Positions 17,723 to 32,191 of a stretch of 64,000 bases of DNA are shown here, piece by piece. Each line of letters begins with the position of its first letter. Position 1 is the first letter of the stretch. The translations under genes were made by a program, and so were the position numbers. Source of the DNA: Dyella telluris (GTDB lineage: Bacteria; Pseudomonadota; Gammaproteobacteria; Xanthomonadales; Rhodanobacteraceae); assembly GCF_014297575.1 (NCBI RefSeq), contig NZ_CP060412.1, positions 2,976,001-3,040,000 of the forward strand, read 5' to 3'. The notes beneath the pieces were generated by a model. The model had not been told where the DNA came from. It did no database searches and saw nothing but the letters and a program-made list of their open reading frames with translations.

Positions 17723-18199
17723 TCAGTCGAGTTCGCGCCAGTGCCTGCAGGCGCGCAGGCATGAGAACAGAAACATCAGCGCGGTGACGGTAAACAGCGT
17801 CAAGGACAGGTAGCTCGTCCAGAAGAACAGTGGATCAAACGTCATGGAGACGTGCCCGCCATTGTCGATGTAGCGATGCCCGGCAACGTCGGTAAAGTCC
17901 CCGACGGGGCAGCGTTTCATCATGCAGTGCATGGCGCCGGTCGACAGTGCACGGTACGAGACCCACGCCAGCGGGCCGAGGGTGACGACCGAGACGAGCA
18001 GGCCCATCAGCACACCGGCGCGGAATCCCGGGTACGGTTTTTTCCAGCCCTTGTGGACGCGCGATTCGAAGACCAGTCCGGCGATCACGGTGAGCACCGC
18101 GATGGCGATCATGTTCCAGGGCTCCAGCGCGTCGCCCTTCAGCGCGATGCGCCACGGGTGAAACGCGTCCACCATCCACTGCGGGTCGGGCCTGGGCAT
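17723..18199 (-). CDS. Small membrane protein of unknown function
   Basis: I do not recognise the family. The 158-residue product begins MPRPDPQWM, preceded by an AAGGA ribosome-binding site, and has three predicted membrane spans: MIAIAVLTVIAGLVF, VLMGLLVSVVTLGPLAW and LTLFTVTALMFLFSCL. Between spans 2 and 3 there is a hydrophilic loop with two cysteines (MHCMMKRCPVGD). The upstream extension of the frame to 18325 has no ribosome-binding site. It lies 129 bp downstream of ispB on the same strand. Confidence 0.72.
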   Translation of the reverse strand: MPRPDPQWMVDAFHPWRIALKGDALEPWNMIAIAVLTVIAGLVFESRVHKGWKKPYPGFRAGVLMGLLVSVVTLGPLAWVSYRALSTGAMHCMMKRCPVGDFTDVAGHRYIDNGGHVSMTFDPLFFWTSYLSLTLFTVTALMFLFSCLRACRHWRELD

Positions 18200-18328
18200 C
18201 GTGTCGTCCTTGAACACCGATCGGTCGTGAGGACGAGTATTGCCGGAGCCGGGCGCGCAGGCCATCCCGTCGGCAGATGCCGGGCAAGCGGGGGCTGGAC
18301 AGCCCGGCCGTGAGCCGGGCGTCAACGA

Positions 18329-19330
18329 TCAGAAGCTGCGCTGCACCGAATAATCCGCCAGCGTTGCCATGGCATCACGCCACGGCGAATCGGGCAGCAC
18401 GTTCAGGGCGTCGCGCGCCGCATCGGCATGCATCACGGCACGCTCGTGGGTGCGCTCCAGCGCGCCCGAATCGCGGATGGCCGCAATGATGCGGTCCAGC
18501 GAATCCAGGCCGCCGTGTTCGATGGCATGGCGCAGCGACTGCTTCTGTTCGGCATCGGCGCGCTGCAGGGCGTAAATCAGTGGCAGCGTGGGCTTGCCCT
18601 CGGCCAGGTCGTCGCCGATGTTCTTGCCCAGCGTGCCCGCGTCGGACACGTAATCGAGCAGGTCATCGGCGATCTGGAACGCGTAACCCAGCTGCATGCC
18701 GTAACGGCGCAGCGCGGCGCACTGGTCCGCGGGCAAGCCGCCCAGCAGTCCGCCCAGTTCCGTGGCGGCGGCGAACAGCACCGCCGTCTTGCGCTCGATG
18801 ACGTTGAGGTAGGACGCCTCGTCCACATCCGCGTTGCCGATGTTGAGCAACTGCAGCACCTCGCCCTCGGCGATGGTGTTGGTGGTGTTGGCCAGGATGC
18901 GCATGACGCGCATGTCGTCGAGCTCCACCATCATCTGGAACGAACGCGAGTACAGGAAGTCACCCACCAGCACGCTGGCTGCGTTGCCCCACAGCGCGTT
19001 GGCCGTCTTGCGGCCACGGCGCAGGTCCGACTCGTCCACCACGTCGTCGTGCAGCAGGGTGGAGGTGTGGATGAACTCGATGACGGCCGCCAGCTTGATG
19101 TGGTGCTCGCCACGGTAGCCGGCGGCGTTGGCTGCCAGCACGTGCAGCATCGGACGCAGCCGCTTGCCGCCACCCGCGATGATGTGGTCGGCGATCTGGT
19201 TGATCAGCACCACGTCGGACGACAGGCGTTGGCGGATCAGGGAGTCGACCCGGTGCATGTCTGCGGCGGCAAGCCCTCGGACGGCGGCGAAGTCGGCAGA
19301 GCGGCGGGTGTCGGCTTGGGTCGTGGTCAT
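18329..19330 (-). CDS. ispB: Octaprenyl (polyprenyl) diphosphate synthase
   Basis: This trans-isoprenyl diphosphate synthase elongates farnesyl diphosphate to the side chain of ubiquinone, a pathway shared with the hydroxylases at 14406-16855. The 333-residue sequence has the first aspartate-rich motif DDVVD (95-99), the second motif DDLLD and the GGGKRLRP substrate-binding segment. I use the start MTTTQADT by family comparison; an in-frame ATG ten codons upstream is possible and neither has a strong ribosome-binding site. Confidence 0.96.
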   Translation of the reverse strand: MTTTQADTRRSADFAAVRGLAAADMHRVDSLIRQRLSSDVVLINQIADHIIAGGGKRLRPMLHVLAANAAGYRGEHHIKLAAVIEFIHTSTLLHDDVVDESDLRRGRKTANALWGNAASVLVGDFLYSRSFQMMVELDDMRVMRILANTTNTIAEGEVLQLLNIGNADVDEASYLNVIERKTAVLFAAATELGGLLGGLPADQCAALRRYGMQLGYAFQIADDLLDYVSDAGTLGKNIGDDLAEGKPTLPLIYALQRADAEQKQSLRHAIEHGGLDSLDRIIAAIRDSGALERTHERAVMHADAARDALNVLPDSPWRDAMATLADYSVQRSF

Positions 19331-19407
19331 GAGGCGGTCGTAGCGTCGTATCGTGGGCATTATAGGGAGAGAACGCCGCAAGAAACCGCCGCGACACGGC
19401 ACCACGG

Positions 19408-19434
19408 TTGGATTTTGGGGCTGAAACGTATAAT
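19408..19434 (+). promoter_or_regulatory. Candidate sigma-70 promoter of the MFS gene
   Basis: A perfect TATAAT (19429-19434) is preceded by TTGGAT (19408-19413) with a short 15-bp spacer. It lies 34 bases before the GTG start of the MFS gene, in the divergent gap with ispB. Confidence 0.5.
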
Positions 19435-19467
19435 TACTGACTACTGCGACCCTTTTAAGAAGCCCCG

Positions 19468-20688
19468 GTGAGCAAACTCTCCCCACTCGAGCGACGCAGC
19501 GCGCTGACCCTGGCCTGTGTGATCAGCCTGCGGTTGTTCGGCCTGTTCCTGATCATGCCGGTGTTTTCGCTGTATGCGCAGCGCATGCCCGATGCGACGC
19601 CCTGGCTGATCGGCATGGCGCTGGGCGTGTATGGGCTGGGGCAGGTGCTGCTGCAGATCCCGCTGGGCCTGTTGTCCGACCGCATCGGTCGCAAGCCCGC
19701 GATTACGCTGGGCTTGCTGGTATTTGCCGTGGGCGGACTGGTGGCGGCGATGGCGCACGACCTGACCGGCATCGTGATCGGGCGCGCCCTGCAGGGCATG
19801 GGTGCCGTAGCCGGTGCCGGCACCGCGCTGGCCGCCGACCTGACCCGCCAGGAAAACCGCGGCAAGGTCATGGGCATCATCGGCGTCTCGATCGGCATGG
19901 CCTTCCTGCTGGCGCTGATCCTGGGGCCGCCGCTGGAGGCCATCGGCGGGCTGTCGGGCTTGTTCGCCACCACCTCGGTGCTGGCCCTGGCCGCACTGGT
20001 GTTGCTGTGGCTGATCGTACCCACGCCCGAGCGCGCCACGGCGCCCGCATCGGCGACGTTCGCCGGCGTACTATCGATGTTGCGTGACGGCCGCCTGCTC
20101 GTGCTCAACGGCTCGGTGTTCTTTCTGCACCTGCTGTTGACGGCCAGTTTCGTGGGCCTGCCCCTGCTGCTGGCCGACCGGCTACACCTGCCTGCCAACC
20201 GCCACTGGGAGCTGTACCTGCCGGTGATGGTGATCGCGGCCTTCGTGATGGGCGGCAGCCTGCATCGCATGCGCGACCTGGCACAGAGCCTGCGCCTGAT
20301 CGCCGTGTGTGTGGTGGCGACTGGGCTGGGCCTGCTGGGCCTGGGTTTGTCCGGCAACCACGTGGCCGCGTTGGGCGTGTCGGCGGCGGTGTTCTTTTCG
20401 GCCTTCAACCTGTTGGAGGCCGCCTTGCCCAGCCTGGTCACCCAGCTGGCGCCTGGCGCATTGCGGGGCGCGGCCATGGGTGCCTATTCCACCAGCCAGT
20501 TTCTGGGCGCCTTCGTGGGCGGTGCGGTGGGTGGCATTGCGCTTGGCCGGGTCGGTACGGAGGGCGTTTTCCTCTGCGCGGCGGCGCTGACCTTGCTGTG
20601 GCTGCCGCTGGTCCTGCTGGGCAGTCGGCGGATCGCCTTGCGCGCGGGTTCTACCGTCGCGCCGGCCGGGGCATCGAGCGGCGCCTGA
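19468..20688 (+). CDS. MFS family transporter
   Basis: A 406-residue major facilitator with about twelve membrane spans and the loop 2-3 signature GLLSDRIGRKP. The start is GTG (19468), preceded by an AAGAAG ribosome-binding site. The sequence resembles the MFS exporter that sits next to ssb in pseudomonads, but here ssb is 11.6 kb further downstream. The substrate cannot be told from sequence. The protein has no C-terminal YAM domain of the YajR type. Confidence 0.9.
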   Translation: MSKLSPLERRSALTLACVISLRLFGLFLIMPVFSLYAQRMPDATPWLIGMALGVYGLGQVLLQIPLGLLSDRIGRKPAITLGLLVFAVGGLVAAMAHDLTGIVIGRALQGMGAVAGAGTALAADLTRQENRGKVMGIIGVSIGMAFLLALILGPPLEAIGGLSGLFATTSVLALAALVLLWLIVPTPERATAPASATFAGVLSMLRDGRLLVLNGSVFFLHLLLTASFVGLPLLLADRLHLPANRHWELYLPVMVIAAFVMGGSLHRMRDLAQSLRLIAVCVVATGLGLLGLGLSGNHVAALGVSAAVFFSAFNLLEAALPSLVTQLAPGALRGAAMGAYSTSQFLGAFVGGAVGGIALGRVGTEGVFLCAAALTLLWLPLVLLGSRRIALRAGSTVAPAGASSGA

Positions 20689-20795
20689 GGGGCGAAAATG
20701 GTTGCGGGAACGCATTGCGTTTAAGCCCGGCAGCCCCAATGATCGTGCCGCTGGGCGGCATGTCGCCGCCCGCTCGGGCGGCGAGGCCGGCGTCC

Positions 20796-21767
20796 ATGGC
20801 TCATCACATCATCGAACTCATCGCGCAGTACGGGTTGCTGCTCGTTTTCCTCAACGTGCTCGTCGAGCAGGCGGGTGTTCCCGTGCCTGCCGTACCGACC
20901 ATGATCGTCGCCGGGGCGCTGGCGTCCATGGAGCGGCTGCCGTTGACCGGGGTGATCGCGGTGGCCTTGCTGGCCTGCCTGATGGCCGACTACGCCTGGT
21001 ATGCGGCGGGCCGCTACTTCGGTGGTGGCGTCATGCGCACGTTGTGCCGCATTTCCCTTTCTCCCGACTCCTGCGTGAAGCAATCGGAGCTGCGCTTCCA
21101 GCGCTGGCGCGGTGGCGTGCTGTTGCTGGCGAAGTTCGTGCCCGGCCTGTCCACCGTGGCGCCGCCGCTGGTCGGCGCGATGGGCCTGCGCACCGCGCCC
21201 TTCATCCTGTTCGACGGCCTGGGCTCGCTCATGTGGGTGGGCATGGCGGTAAGCCTGGGCTACGTGTTCGCCAACCAGATCGATGCCGTACTGCTCGCGC
21301 TGGCCAACGCGGGCAGCGTGGCCCTCATGCTGATCGGCAGCCTGCTGGCGCTCTACATCTTGGTCAAATGGTGGCAGCGCCATCGCCTGCTGCGTGCGTT
21401 GCGCATGGCGCGCATCACCGTGCAGGAACTCAACGACGCCGTGACCCAAGGGCATAACCCGGCCATTGTCGACGTGCGTTCGGAAGCGGCCCGGCTGATG
21501 GACGCACGCATCATCCCGGGCGCGCTGCTGGCCGACGTGAACAGCGTGGACCGCATCGTTGAAGTCGTCCCGCTGGATACGGAACTGGTGGTGTACTGCA
21601 CTTGCCCGAACGAAGCCTCCGCCGCAGTGGTGGCCAAGGCGCTGATGTCGCGCGGCTACAAGCGCGTGCGGCCGCTGCTGGGTGGCCTGGATGCATGGGA
21701 TGCGGCGGGTTATCCCGTGCATCGCACGCCGGGGACGGAAGAGGACGTCGTTCCGCACGCAGCCTGA
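20796..21767 (+). CDS. DedA/VTT membrane protein fused to a rhodanese domain
   Basis: A 323-residue fusion. The N-terminal half (about 1-195) is a DedA/SNARE-associated (VTT) membrane domain with the VEQAGVPVPAVP re-entrant motif and the conserved FVPGLSTVAPPLVG segment; members of this family flip lipids or support proton-motive force. The C-terminal half (about 205-315) is a cytoplasmic rhodanese domain with a cysteine at 268 in the VVYCTCPNE loop. I start it at MAHHIIEL; an in-frame ATG at 20739 is a possible alternative. It follows the MFS gene by 107 bp. Confidence 0.88.
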   Translation: MAHHIIELIAQYGLLLVFLNVLVEQAGVPVPAVPTMIVAGALASMERLPLTGVIAVALLACLMADYAWYAAGRYFGGGVMRTLCRISLSPDSCVKQSELRFQRWRGGVLLLAKFVPGLSTVAPPLVGAMGLRTAPFILFDGLGSLMWVGMAVSLGYVFANQIDAVLLALANAGSVALMLIGSLLALYILVKWWQRHRLLRALRMARITVQELNDAVTQGHNPAIVDVRSEAARLMDARIIPGALLADVNSVDRIVEVVPLDTELVVYCTCPNEASAAVVAKALMSRGYKRVRPLLGGLDAWDAAGYPVHRTPGTEEDVVPHAA

Positions 21768-21782
21768 TTGCCGGCATGTCCT

Positions 21783-21864
21783 TGTAGGGGCGCACTTGTG
21801 CGCGACCGCGGCGGTGCAGCCTGCGGCTCTCGGCCGGCTGTGGCGCACAAGTGCGTTCCTGCAG
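21783..21864. repeat. REP-like inverted pair upstream of the kdp locus
   Basis: GTAGGGGCGCACTTG continuing to TGTGCGCGACC (ending 21807) faces an inverted copy, GGCGCACAAGTGCGTTCCTGCAG (about 21842-21864, written here on the plus strand without the first base). These are diverged members of the family seen at 4392-4476. The pair directly follows the rhodanese stop codon and could act as an mRNA end or stabilising structure. Confidence 0.65.
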
Positions 21865-21979
21865 GGGTTCTGGCAAATCTTTACGGCTTCTATACGCGGT
21901 GGCGGGAATTCGCTACCCCTTTCTTATGCGCCGGTTCCGACAATTTCCACCGTTAACTGACACGGTGAGTCGGGTTTCC

Positions 21980-22072
21980 ATGGACGTCATTTACCTCGTT
22001 TTTTCCATCGTTCTGTTCGCTGCGGCGCTCGGCTTTCTGCTGATCTGCGACCGCCTGGGCCGCCGTCCCTGA
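21980..22072 (+). CDS. 30-residue membrane peptide upstream of kdpF
   Basis: This short frame encodes MDVIYLVFSIVL followed by a hydrophobic core and a C-terminal ICDRLGRRP tail. It is a single membrane span with a positively charged C-terminus. Very small proteins with a terminal CDRL motif are often found just upstream of kdpF in proteobacteria and are sometimes mislabelled as a potassium transporter ATPase. Its function is unknown. The ribosome-binding site is weak; GTG at 21965 is an alternative in-frame start. Confidence 0.65.
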   Translation: MDVIYLVFSIVLFAAALGFLLICDRLGRRP

Positions 22073-22133
22073 CGAACGCCTGACGCCCTTGCGGGCGTTC
22101 CGGTCCCCGTCTTTCCTCCGGGAGATTCCACCC

Positions 22134-22226
22134 ATGAACGCGTTGTATTTCGTGGCTGCCGTGATCGCGGTGGCCCTGACGGGCTACCTGTGCGTAGCGC
22201 TGCTGAAACCGGAGTGGTTCGAATGA
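22134..22226 (+). CDS. kdpF: KdpF small subunit of the K+-transporting ATPase
   Basis: A 30-residue peptide, [19 protein letters not shown] followed by a short tail ending LLKPEWFE. One membrane span and the terminal KPE(W/R)F motif are diagnostic of KdpF, which stabilises the KdpABC complex. A GGGAG ribosome-binding site lies nine bases upstream of the ATG. Its TGA overlaps the kdpA start codon (ATGA). Confidence 0.9.
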   Translation: MNALYFVAAVIAVALTGYLCVALLKPEWFE

Positions 22227-24025
22227 CCAGCTTCGACTTTTTCCAGGTTGTGCTCTTCCTCGCCGTGCTGCTGTTGCTGATCAAGCCCGTGGGCGCTTAC
22301 ATGGCGCTCGCCTTCGCTGATACGCCCAATGGCGTGAACCGCATCGGCGGCAGGCTGGAGCATCTGCTCTATCGCCTCGCCGGCGTGCGCACCGATGACC
22401 AGATGGGCTGGAAGCGCTACGCCGTCGCCATGCTGGTGTTCAACATGGCCGGCCTGTTCCTGCTGTATGCCTTGCAGCGCGTGCAACAGTGGCTGCCGCT
22501 GAACCCGCAGCACTTCGACGCGCTGTCGCCGGACCTGGCCATGAACACGGCCATCAGCTTCGTGAGCAACACCAACTGGCAGGCCTACGGTGGCGAAAGC
22601 ACCATGAGCTACCTGACCCAGATGGTGGGCCTGGCCGTGCAGAACTTCCTTTCGGCGGCCACCGGCATCGCCGTGCTGCTGGCGGTGATTCGCGGCTTCA
22701 CGCGCCGCAGCGCCAACAGCGTGGGCAACTTCTGGGTGGACATGACGCGCAGCACGCTTTACGTGCTGGTGCCGTTCTCCCTGGTGATCGCCTTGCTGCT
22801 TTCCTCGCAGGGCGTGGTGCAGAACTTCAAGGCTTACGTCGATGTGCCGCTGGTGCAGCACACCACCGCGGTGGAGACGATGAAGGATGCGGCCGGCAAC
22901 ACCGTGAAGGATGCCGCTGGCAAGGACGTCACCAGGACCAGCGTGGTCACCACGCAGACCCTGCCGATGGGCCCGGCCGCGTCGCAGATCGCGATCAAGC
23001 AGCTGGGCACCAACGGTGGCGGCTTCTTCAACGCGAACTCGGCACATCCGTACGAGAATCCCACGCCGCTCAGCAACTTCATCGAGATGCTGGCGATCTT
23101 CCTGATCCCCGGCGGCCTCTGCTACACGTTCGGCAGCATGGTGGGCGACCGGCGTCAGGGCTGGGCGATCCTCGCCACCATGCTGTTGATCTTCGTGCCG
23201 CTCGCCTTGGGCGCCATCGCCGCCGAGCAGGCGGGCAACCCGGCGCTGCATGGACTGGCGGTGGATCAGCAGGCATCCGCGCTGCAGGCCGGCGGCAACA
23301 TGGAAGGCAAGGAAACGCGCTTCGGCATCGCTGCCAGCGGCCTGTTCACCACCATCACCACTGCCGCGTCGTGTGGTGCCGTCAACAACATGCACGACTC
23401 GCTCACGCCGCTGGGTGGCCTGGTGCCGATGTGGCTGATGCAGCTGGGCGAAGTGGTGTTCGGCGGCGTCGGTTGCGGCCTGTACGGCATGCTTGCGTTT
23501 GCCGTGGTCGCGGTGTTCATCGCGGGCCTGATGGTGGGCCGCACACCGGAGTACCTGGGCAAGAAGATCGAAGCGCACGAAATGAAGATGGCCAGTCTCG
23601 CCGTGCTGGTGCCGTGTGCGCTGGTGGTGATCTGTACCGCCATCGCCGTGATGACGCCTGCCGGTGCGGCAAGCGTGGGCAATCCCGGTGCGCACAGCTT
23701 CAGCGAGATCCTGTACGCGGTGTCGTCGGCGTCGAACAACAACGGCAGCGCTTTCGGTGGTCTCTCGGCCAACACGCCATTCTGGAACGTGCTGCTGGGC
23801 GTGTGCATGTACCTGTCTCGCTTCCTGCTGGCCATCGCCATGCTCGCCATGGCCGGTTCGCTGGCGGCCAAGCGCCAGGTGCCGCCGTCGGCCGGCACGC
23901 TGCCCACGCATACGCCGCTGTTCGTCACTTTGCTTGCCTGCGTGGTGATCGTGGTGGGTGCGCTTACCTTCCTGCCCGCGCTGGCACTTGGTCCGATCGC
24001 CGAATTCCTGATGTCGGTGCGCTGA
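22223..24025 (+). CDS. kdpA: K+-transporting ATPase, potassium-binding subunit A
   Basis: KdpA forms the ion-selective channel of the high-affinity Kdp pump. The 600-residue membrane protein contains four P-loop-derived selectivity-filter segments, visible around [36 protein letters not shown] and [10 protein letters not shown]. The second segment carries the key GTNGGG glycine. I start it at the ATG overlapping the kdpF stop rather than the longer frame from 22190. Confidence 0.98.
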   Translation: MTSFDFFQVVLFLAVLLLLIKPVGAYMALAFADTPNGVNRIGGRLEHLLYRLAGVRTDDQMGWKRYAVAMLVFNMAGLFLLYALQRVQQWLPLNPQHFDALSPDLAMNTAISFVSNTNWQAYGGESTMSYLTQMVGLAVQNFLSAATGIAVLLAVIRGFTRRSANSVGNFWVDMTRSTLYVLVPFSLVIALLLSSQGVVQNFKAYVDVPLVQHTTAVETMKDAAGNTVKDAAGKDVTRTSVVTTQTLPMGPAASQIAIKQLGTNGGGFFNANSAHPYENPTPLSNFIEMLAIFLIPGGLCYTFGSMVGDRRQGWAILATMLLIFVPLALGAIAAEQAGNPALHGLAVDQQASALQAGGNMEGKETRFGIAASGLFTTITTAASCGAVNNMHDSLTPLGGLVPMWLMQLGEVVFGGVGCGLYGMLAFAVVAVFIAGLMVGRTPEYLGKKIEAHEMKMASLAVLVPCALVVICTAIAVMTPAGAASVGNPGAHSFSEILYAVSSASNNNGSAFGGLSANTPFWNVLLGVCMYLSRFLLAIAMLAMAGSLAAKRQVPPSAGTLPTHTPLFVTLLACVVIVVGALTFLPALALGPIAEFLMSVR

Positions 24026-24038
24026 GGAATACAGATCC

Positions 24039-26120
<2,082 letters not shown>

Positions 26121-26130
26121 CGCTCATGCT

Positions 26131-26158
26131 CGTCATTCCTGCTTTTGCAGGGATGACG
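26131..26158. repeat. Palindromic repeat inside the kdp operon
   Basis: CGTCATTCCTGC and GCAGGGATGACG pair over 12 bp (one G-T) around a TTTT loop. It lies 10 bases after the kdpB stop codon. The first arm is identical to the 12-mer at 3916. In an operon such a hairpin can separate the stability or expression of upstream and downstream cistrons. Confidence 0.7.
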
Positions 26159-26203
26159 GATAGGAAGGGCACCGCTTTGTCATTCATCCCTGGAGTCTTT
26201 GCC

Positions 26204-26404
26204 ATGCAAGTACTCAAGCTTTCCGTTTCGCTGCCCGACGACACCCATCCGGGCATGGAACTTCGACTCTCCTCGAACGATTCCGCTTGCGACGTGGTGA
26301 TCGCGCTGCCGGTGCACGGTCCTGCGCGGGTACAGCCCCGCGACACCGATGCCCCGCACAGCGAACAGGACGACTACGTGCTCGGCGGCTACGCCGGCAT
26401 CTGA
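26204..26404 (+). CDS. 66-residue protein of unknown function in the kdp operon
   Basis: A small soluble-looking protein starting MQVLKLSVSLPDD with a GGAG ribosome-binding site eight bases upstream. It has no signal peptide or membrane span, one cysteine, and an acidic C-terminus ending DDYVLGGYAGI. I recognise no family. It lies between kdpB and the porin gene on the same strand. The frame could extend upstream to 26126, but that would translate the palindrome at 26131. Confidence 0.55.
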   Translation: MQVLKLSVSLPDDTHPGMELRLSSNDSACDVVIALPVHGPARVQPRDTDAPHSEQDDYVLGGYAGI

Positions 26405-26455
26405 CAAGAGGCCGCAAGACAGCGGCCCATCACCCCTACCTCCCCAAGAAAAGGA

Positions 26456-26472
26456 CGGCCCGCCCCGGGCCG
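26456..26472 (+). other. Intercistronic GC hairpin before the porin gene
   Basis: CGGCCCG and CGGGCCG form a 7-bp stem with a three-base loop, 17 bases before the porin start codon. There is no T tract suited to termination. It may affect mRNA processing or porin translation. Confidence 0.4.
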
Positions 26473-26488
26473 GTTTCAGGAACACGCA

Positions 26489-27982
26489 ATGATGTCCAAG
26501 AAGGTTCTTTCGTTTGCACTGTTGTTGGCGCTGGCCCCGGCGGGAGAAGCCGCGGCATCGGTCGCCCCGGTCGCCAGTTCGGACGTGGCGCCGGCCGCCA
26601 GCCTGGATGATGGCGTGGCAGCTGCGCCGACGGCTGCCAATGACGACTGCTCGCAGGGCTTCTTTTCCCGCCTCGGCTCGGCCTACCGTGAGGATGCGCA
26701 GCCAGCTGACCCCAATGCACCCGCCATGCCGCGCCGTGCCATGGATGCGCCGTTGGATTCCCCGCCGTTCCCCAATGGCGAATGGCAGATGGGTGGCGTG
26801 GCCGCTCCCATCGGCGTGCCGGTGGCGTATGGCCAGTACCCGCTGCAGAAGGCGCTTTCATGCACCAAGCTCGGTAACTGGATGAAGCGTAACCGCATCG
26901 AGGTCAATGGCTGGATCAACCCCTCGGCCAACGTCAGCTCGTCCAGCTTCTCCAACTATCCGCTGTCGTACGCCACGCGTCCCAACCGCGTGGAATTCGA
27001 CCAGTTGGTGCTCAACATCACCCGCGTCGAAGACACGGTGCAAACCGATCATGTGGACTGGGGTTTCAACATCTCCACGCTGTACGGTTACGACTATCAC
27101 TACACCGTGACCAAGGGCGTTTTCAGCAATCAGCTGTTGAATAACCCCAAATCGAACAGCGCCTTGAACGGCAAGATCTACGGCGTTGACCCGATGCTGT
27201 TCTACTACGACCTGTACCTTCCGTCGGTGGCGGAGGGCATGGTCATCCGCATCGGTCGCTATTTGTCGCTGCCCGACATTGAGGCCCAGTTCTCGCCGCA
27301 GAATTACCTGGTGACGCATTCGATCCTGTACACGGTCGATCCTTATACCCAGACCGGCGTCATGACCACGACGCGCCTCAGCCAGCAGTGGACGCTGCAG
27401 CTTGGCATCAACGCAAGCAACGACACCGCGCCGTGGAACCACTCGGCGCGTCCCACGCTGCAGGGCTGCGTGCGCTGGGTGTCCAAAGACAACAACGACA
27501 TGCTTTACCCCTGCATCAACAGCTGGAACACCTCCGACTACAACTACAACAACGTGCAGATGTACGTGATGACCTGGGGCCACCGCTTCAGCTCGAAGGT
27601 ACACATGCAGACTGAGGCCTACTACATGTATGGCCGCAACATTCCCGGATTCGGATCGGATGGCGAGCCGGGTGTGGTGGCATCGTCACCGTACCCGGGC
27701 AAGGCCGGTGAGTACGGCGTGGTCAATTACTTCAACGTCGAACTGAACTCGAACAACATGATTTCGTTCCGCAACGAGTTCTACAACGACCAGAAGGGCC
27801 AGCGCACCGGCTTCGCCACCAAGTACAGCAGCCACACGCTGGGCCTCACGCATTGGGTGTCGCCGGATCTGGAGATCCGTCCGGAGCTTCGCTACGAGCA
27901 CTCGTACGACGTGAACGCTTACGACAGCGGCAAGAAGAACTACCAGGCCGTCGCCATCGTCGACGCCATTCTTCACTACTGA
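26489..27982 (+). CDS. Outer-membrane beta-barrel porin encoded within the kdp operon
   Basis: A 497-residue precursor with a Sec signal peptide (core [17 protein letters not shown]), an Ala/Pro-rich linker, and a barrel region with alternating aromatic strands such as [22 protein letters not shown]. It fits the putative beta-barrel porin-2/OmpL-like family. The ORF begins with two ATG codons after a CAGGA ribosome-binding site. It lies between kdpB and kdpC, only 10 bp from kdpC, so it is almost certainly expressed with the pump and may admit K+ into the periplasm. The functional link is an inference from position. Confidence 0.85.
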   Translation: MMSKKVLSFALLLALAPAGEAAASVAPVASSDVAPAASLDDGVAAAPTAANDDCSQGFFSRLGSAYREDAQPADPNAPAMPRRAMDAPLDSPPFPNGEWQMGGVAAPIGVPVAYGQYPLQKALSCTKLGNWMKRNRIEVNGWINPSANVSSSSFSNYPLSYATRPNRVEFDQLVLNITRVEDTVQTDHVDWGFNISTLYGYDYHYTVTKGVFSNQLLNNPKSNSALNGKIYGVDPMLFYYDLYLPSVAEGMVIRIGRYLSLPDIEAQFSPQNYLVTHSILYTVDPYTQTGVMTTTRLSQQWTLQLGINASNDTAPWNHSARPTLQGCVRWVSKDNNDMLYPCINSWNTSDYNYNNVQMYVMTWGHRFSSKVHMQTEAYYMYGRNIPGFGSDGEPGVVASSPYPGKAGEYGVVNYFNVELNSNNMISFRNEFYNDQKGQRTGFATKYSSHTLGLTHWVSPDLEIRPELRYEHSYDVNAYDSGKKNYQAVAIVDAILHY

Positions 27983-27992
27983 GGTAATGACC

Positions 27993-28562
27993 ATGGGCAA
28001 GCTGATTCGCAGCGCCATCGTGATGCTGCTCCTGATGACCGTGATTACCGGCGTGGCCTACCCGCTGGCCGTCACGGGCGTGGCCCAGGTGCTGTTCCCG
28101 TCGCAGGCGAACGGCAGCCTGATCGTGAGGGATGGCCAGCCCATCGGATCGACCTTGATTGGCCAGTCGTTCGACGACCCCAAATATTTCTGGGGTCGTC
28201 CTTCGGCCACGACGCCGCAGGCGAACAACAGCGCGTCGTCGAATGGTTCGAACCAGGGGCCAACCAACCCGGCACTGACGGATGCCGTGAAGCAGCGCAT
28301 CGATGCGTTGCGGGCGGCTGACCCAGGTAATACGGCGACGGTGCCGGTGGATCTGGTGACAGCGTCGGCCAGCGGACTGGATCCGGAAATTTCGCCAGCG
28401 GCGGCGGATTACCAGGTAGCCAGGGTGGCGAAGGCACGGGGTATGAGTGCGTCGCAAGTGAAGGCGATGGTGGCGATGGCGACCACCGGTCGGCAGTTCG
28501 GGATGCTGGGCGAGCCCCGCGTGAACGTGCTCAAGCTCAATCTGGCGCTGGATGGCCGGTGA
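27993..28562 (+). CDS. kdpC: K+-transporting ATPase subunit C
   Basis: KdpC is the single-span subunit that helps nucleotide binding and complex assembly. The 189-residue protein has one N-terminal membrane span ([20 protein letters not shown]), then the family segments [20 protein letters not shown] and [14 protein letters not shown]. Two ATG codons six bases apart compete; I chose the second because the GAGG ribosome-binding site is eight bases from it but only two from the first (27987). It follows the porin by 10 bp. Confidence 0.96.
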   Translation: MGKLIRSAIVMLLLMTVITGVAYPLAVTGVAQVLFPSQANGSLIVRDGQPIGSTLIGQSFDDPKYFWGRPSATTPQANNSASSNGSNQGPTNPALTDAVKQRIDALRAADPGNTATVPVDLVTASASGLDPEISPAAADYQVARVAKARGMSASQVKAMVAMATTGRQFGMLGEPRVNVLKLNLALDGR

Positions 28563-28573
28563 GGTTGGGTGCT

Positions 28574-28606
28574 CCCTCTCCCTTTTGAGGAGAGGGTTGG
28601 GGTGAG
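28574..28606 (+). repeat. CTCTCCC-type hairpin repeat between kdpC and kdpD
   Basis: CCCTCTCC and GGAGAGGG form an 8-bp stem (28574-28596), followed by TTGGGGTGAG. It belongs with the element at 4314-4346. It is located in the 142-bp gap between the pump genes and the regulator genes. Confidence 0.65.
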
Positions 28607-28704
28607 GGGCGGGTGCTCGCGATAACGTAGCTACCGATTGATTTCACTTCCTGTCCCTCATTCCACGTCCTAACCTAACTCCACCCACCATCAAACACCT
28701 GCCC

Positions 28705-31367
<2,663 letters not shown>

Positions 31368-31371
<4 letters not shown>

Positions 31372-32060
31372 CCTCAGCTCCGCGTGTCCTGGTCATCGAT
31401 GACGAGGCGCAGATCCGCAAGTTTCTCGATATCGGCCTGCGCGCCGAGGGCTACGAGGTATTGCTGGCGCCGAACGCGGCCGAAGGTCTCGCACTGGCGG
31501 CCACGCGCTCGCCGGATCTGGTGATCCTGGACATTGGCCTGCCCGACAGGGAAGGCCACGACGTGCTGGCCGAGCTGCGCCAGTGGAGCCATGTGCCCGT
31601 GGTGATGCTGTCCGTGCGCGATGCGGAGAGCGAGAAGGTGAAGGCGCTGGACGCGGGCGCCAACGATTACGTCACCAAGCCCTTCGGCATCCAGGAACTG
31701 ATGGCCCGCCTGCGTGCCCTGCTGCGCAACCGGCAGGGCGAGCCGGAGGCCACCCAGCGTTATGACGACGGCCACCTCGCCATCGATCTTTCCCGCCGCG
31801 AGGTCACCCTGGACGGCACGCTGCTGTCGCTGACCCGCAAGGAGTACGCCGTGTTGGCCCTGCTGCTGCGCCACGTCGGTCGCGTGGTGACCCAGCAGCA
31901 GCTGCTGCGCGACATCTGGGGCGCCACCCACACCCAGGACAGCCATTACCTGCGCATCGTGGTGGGCAAGCTGCGCCAGAAGCTGGGCGACGACCCGGCC
32001 GCCCCCCGCTGGCTCAAGACCGAGCCGGGCGTGGGCTACCGTTTCCTTGGGGGCGGCTGA
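31368..32060 (+). CDS. kdpE: Response regulator KdpE
   Basis: KdpE is an OmpR-type transcription factor that activates kdp expression. The 230-residue protein has a receiver domain with the acidic pair D11-D12, the phospho-acceptor D55 in LVILDIGLPD and the conserved lysine in VTKPFG. A C-terminal winged-helix domain (LTRKEYAVLALLLRHVGRVVTQQQLL) follows. It starts at the ATG overlapping the kdpD stop codon. Confidence 0.97.
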
Positions 32061-32191
32061 CCCGGCCGTTCGTGTCGCAGCCGGTGAGAGCCGGTAGTGG
32101 TCTGATTCCCGGACTTTTTTCGCCCGACCCGGACAGCGGGGCGGGGCGAGGGCTGGCCAGATTCACGGTTTCCCGGCACAGGTCAATCCTG

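Noticed and set aside
27987..27992. Earlier ATG as kdpC start
   Set aside because: The GAGG ribosome-binding site is only two bases from it, too close; the ATG at 27993 is better spaced.
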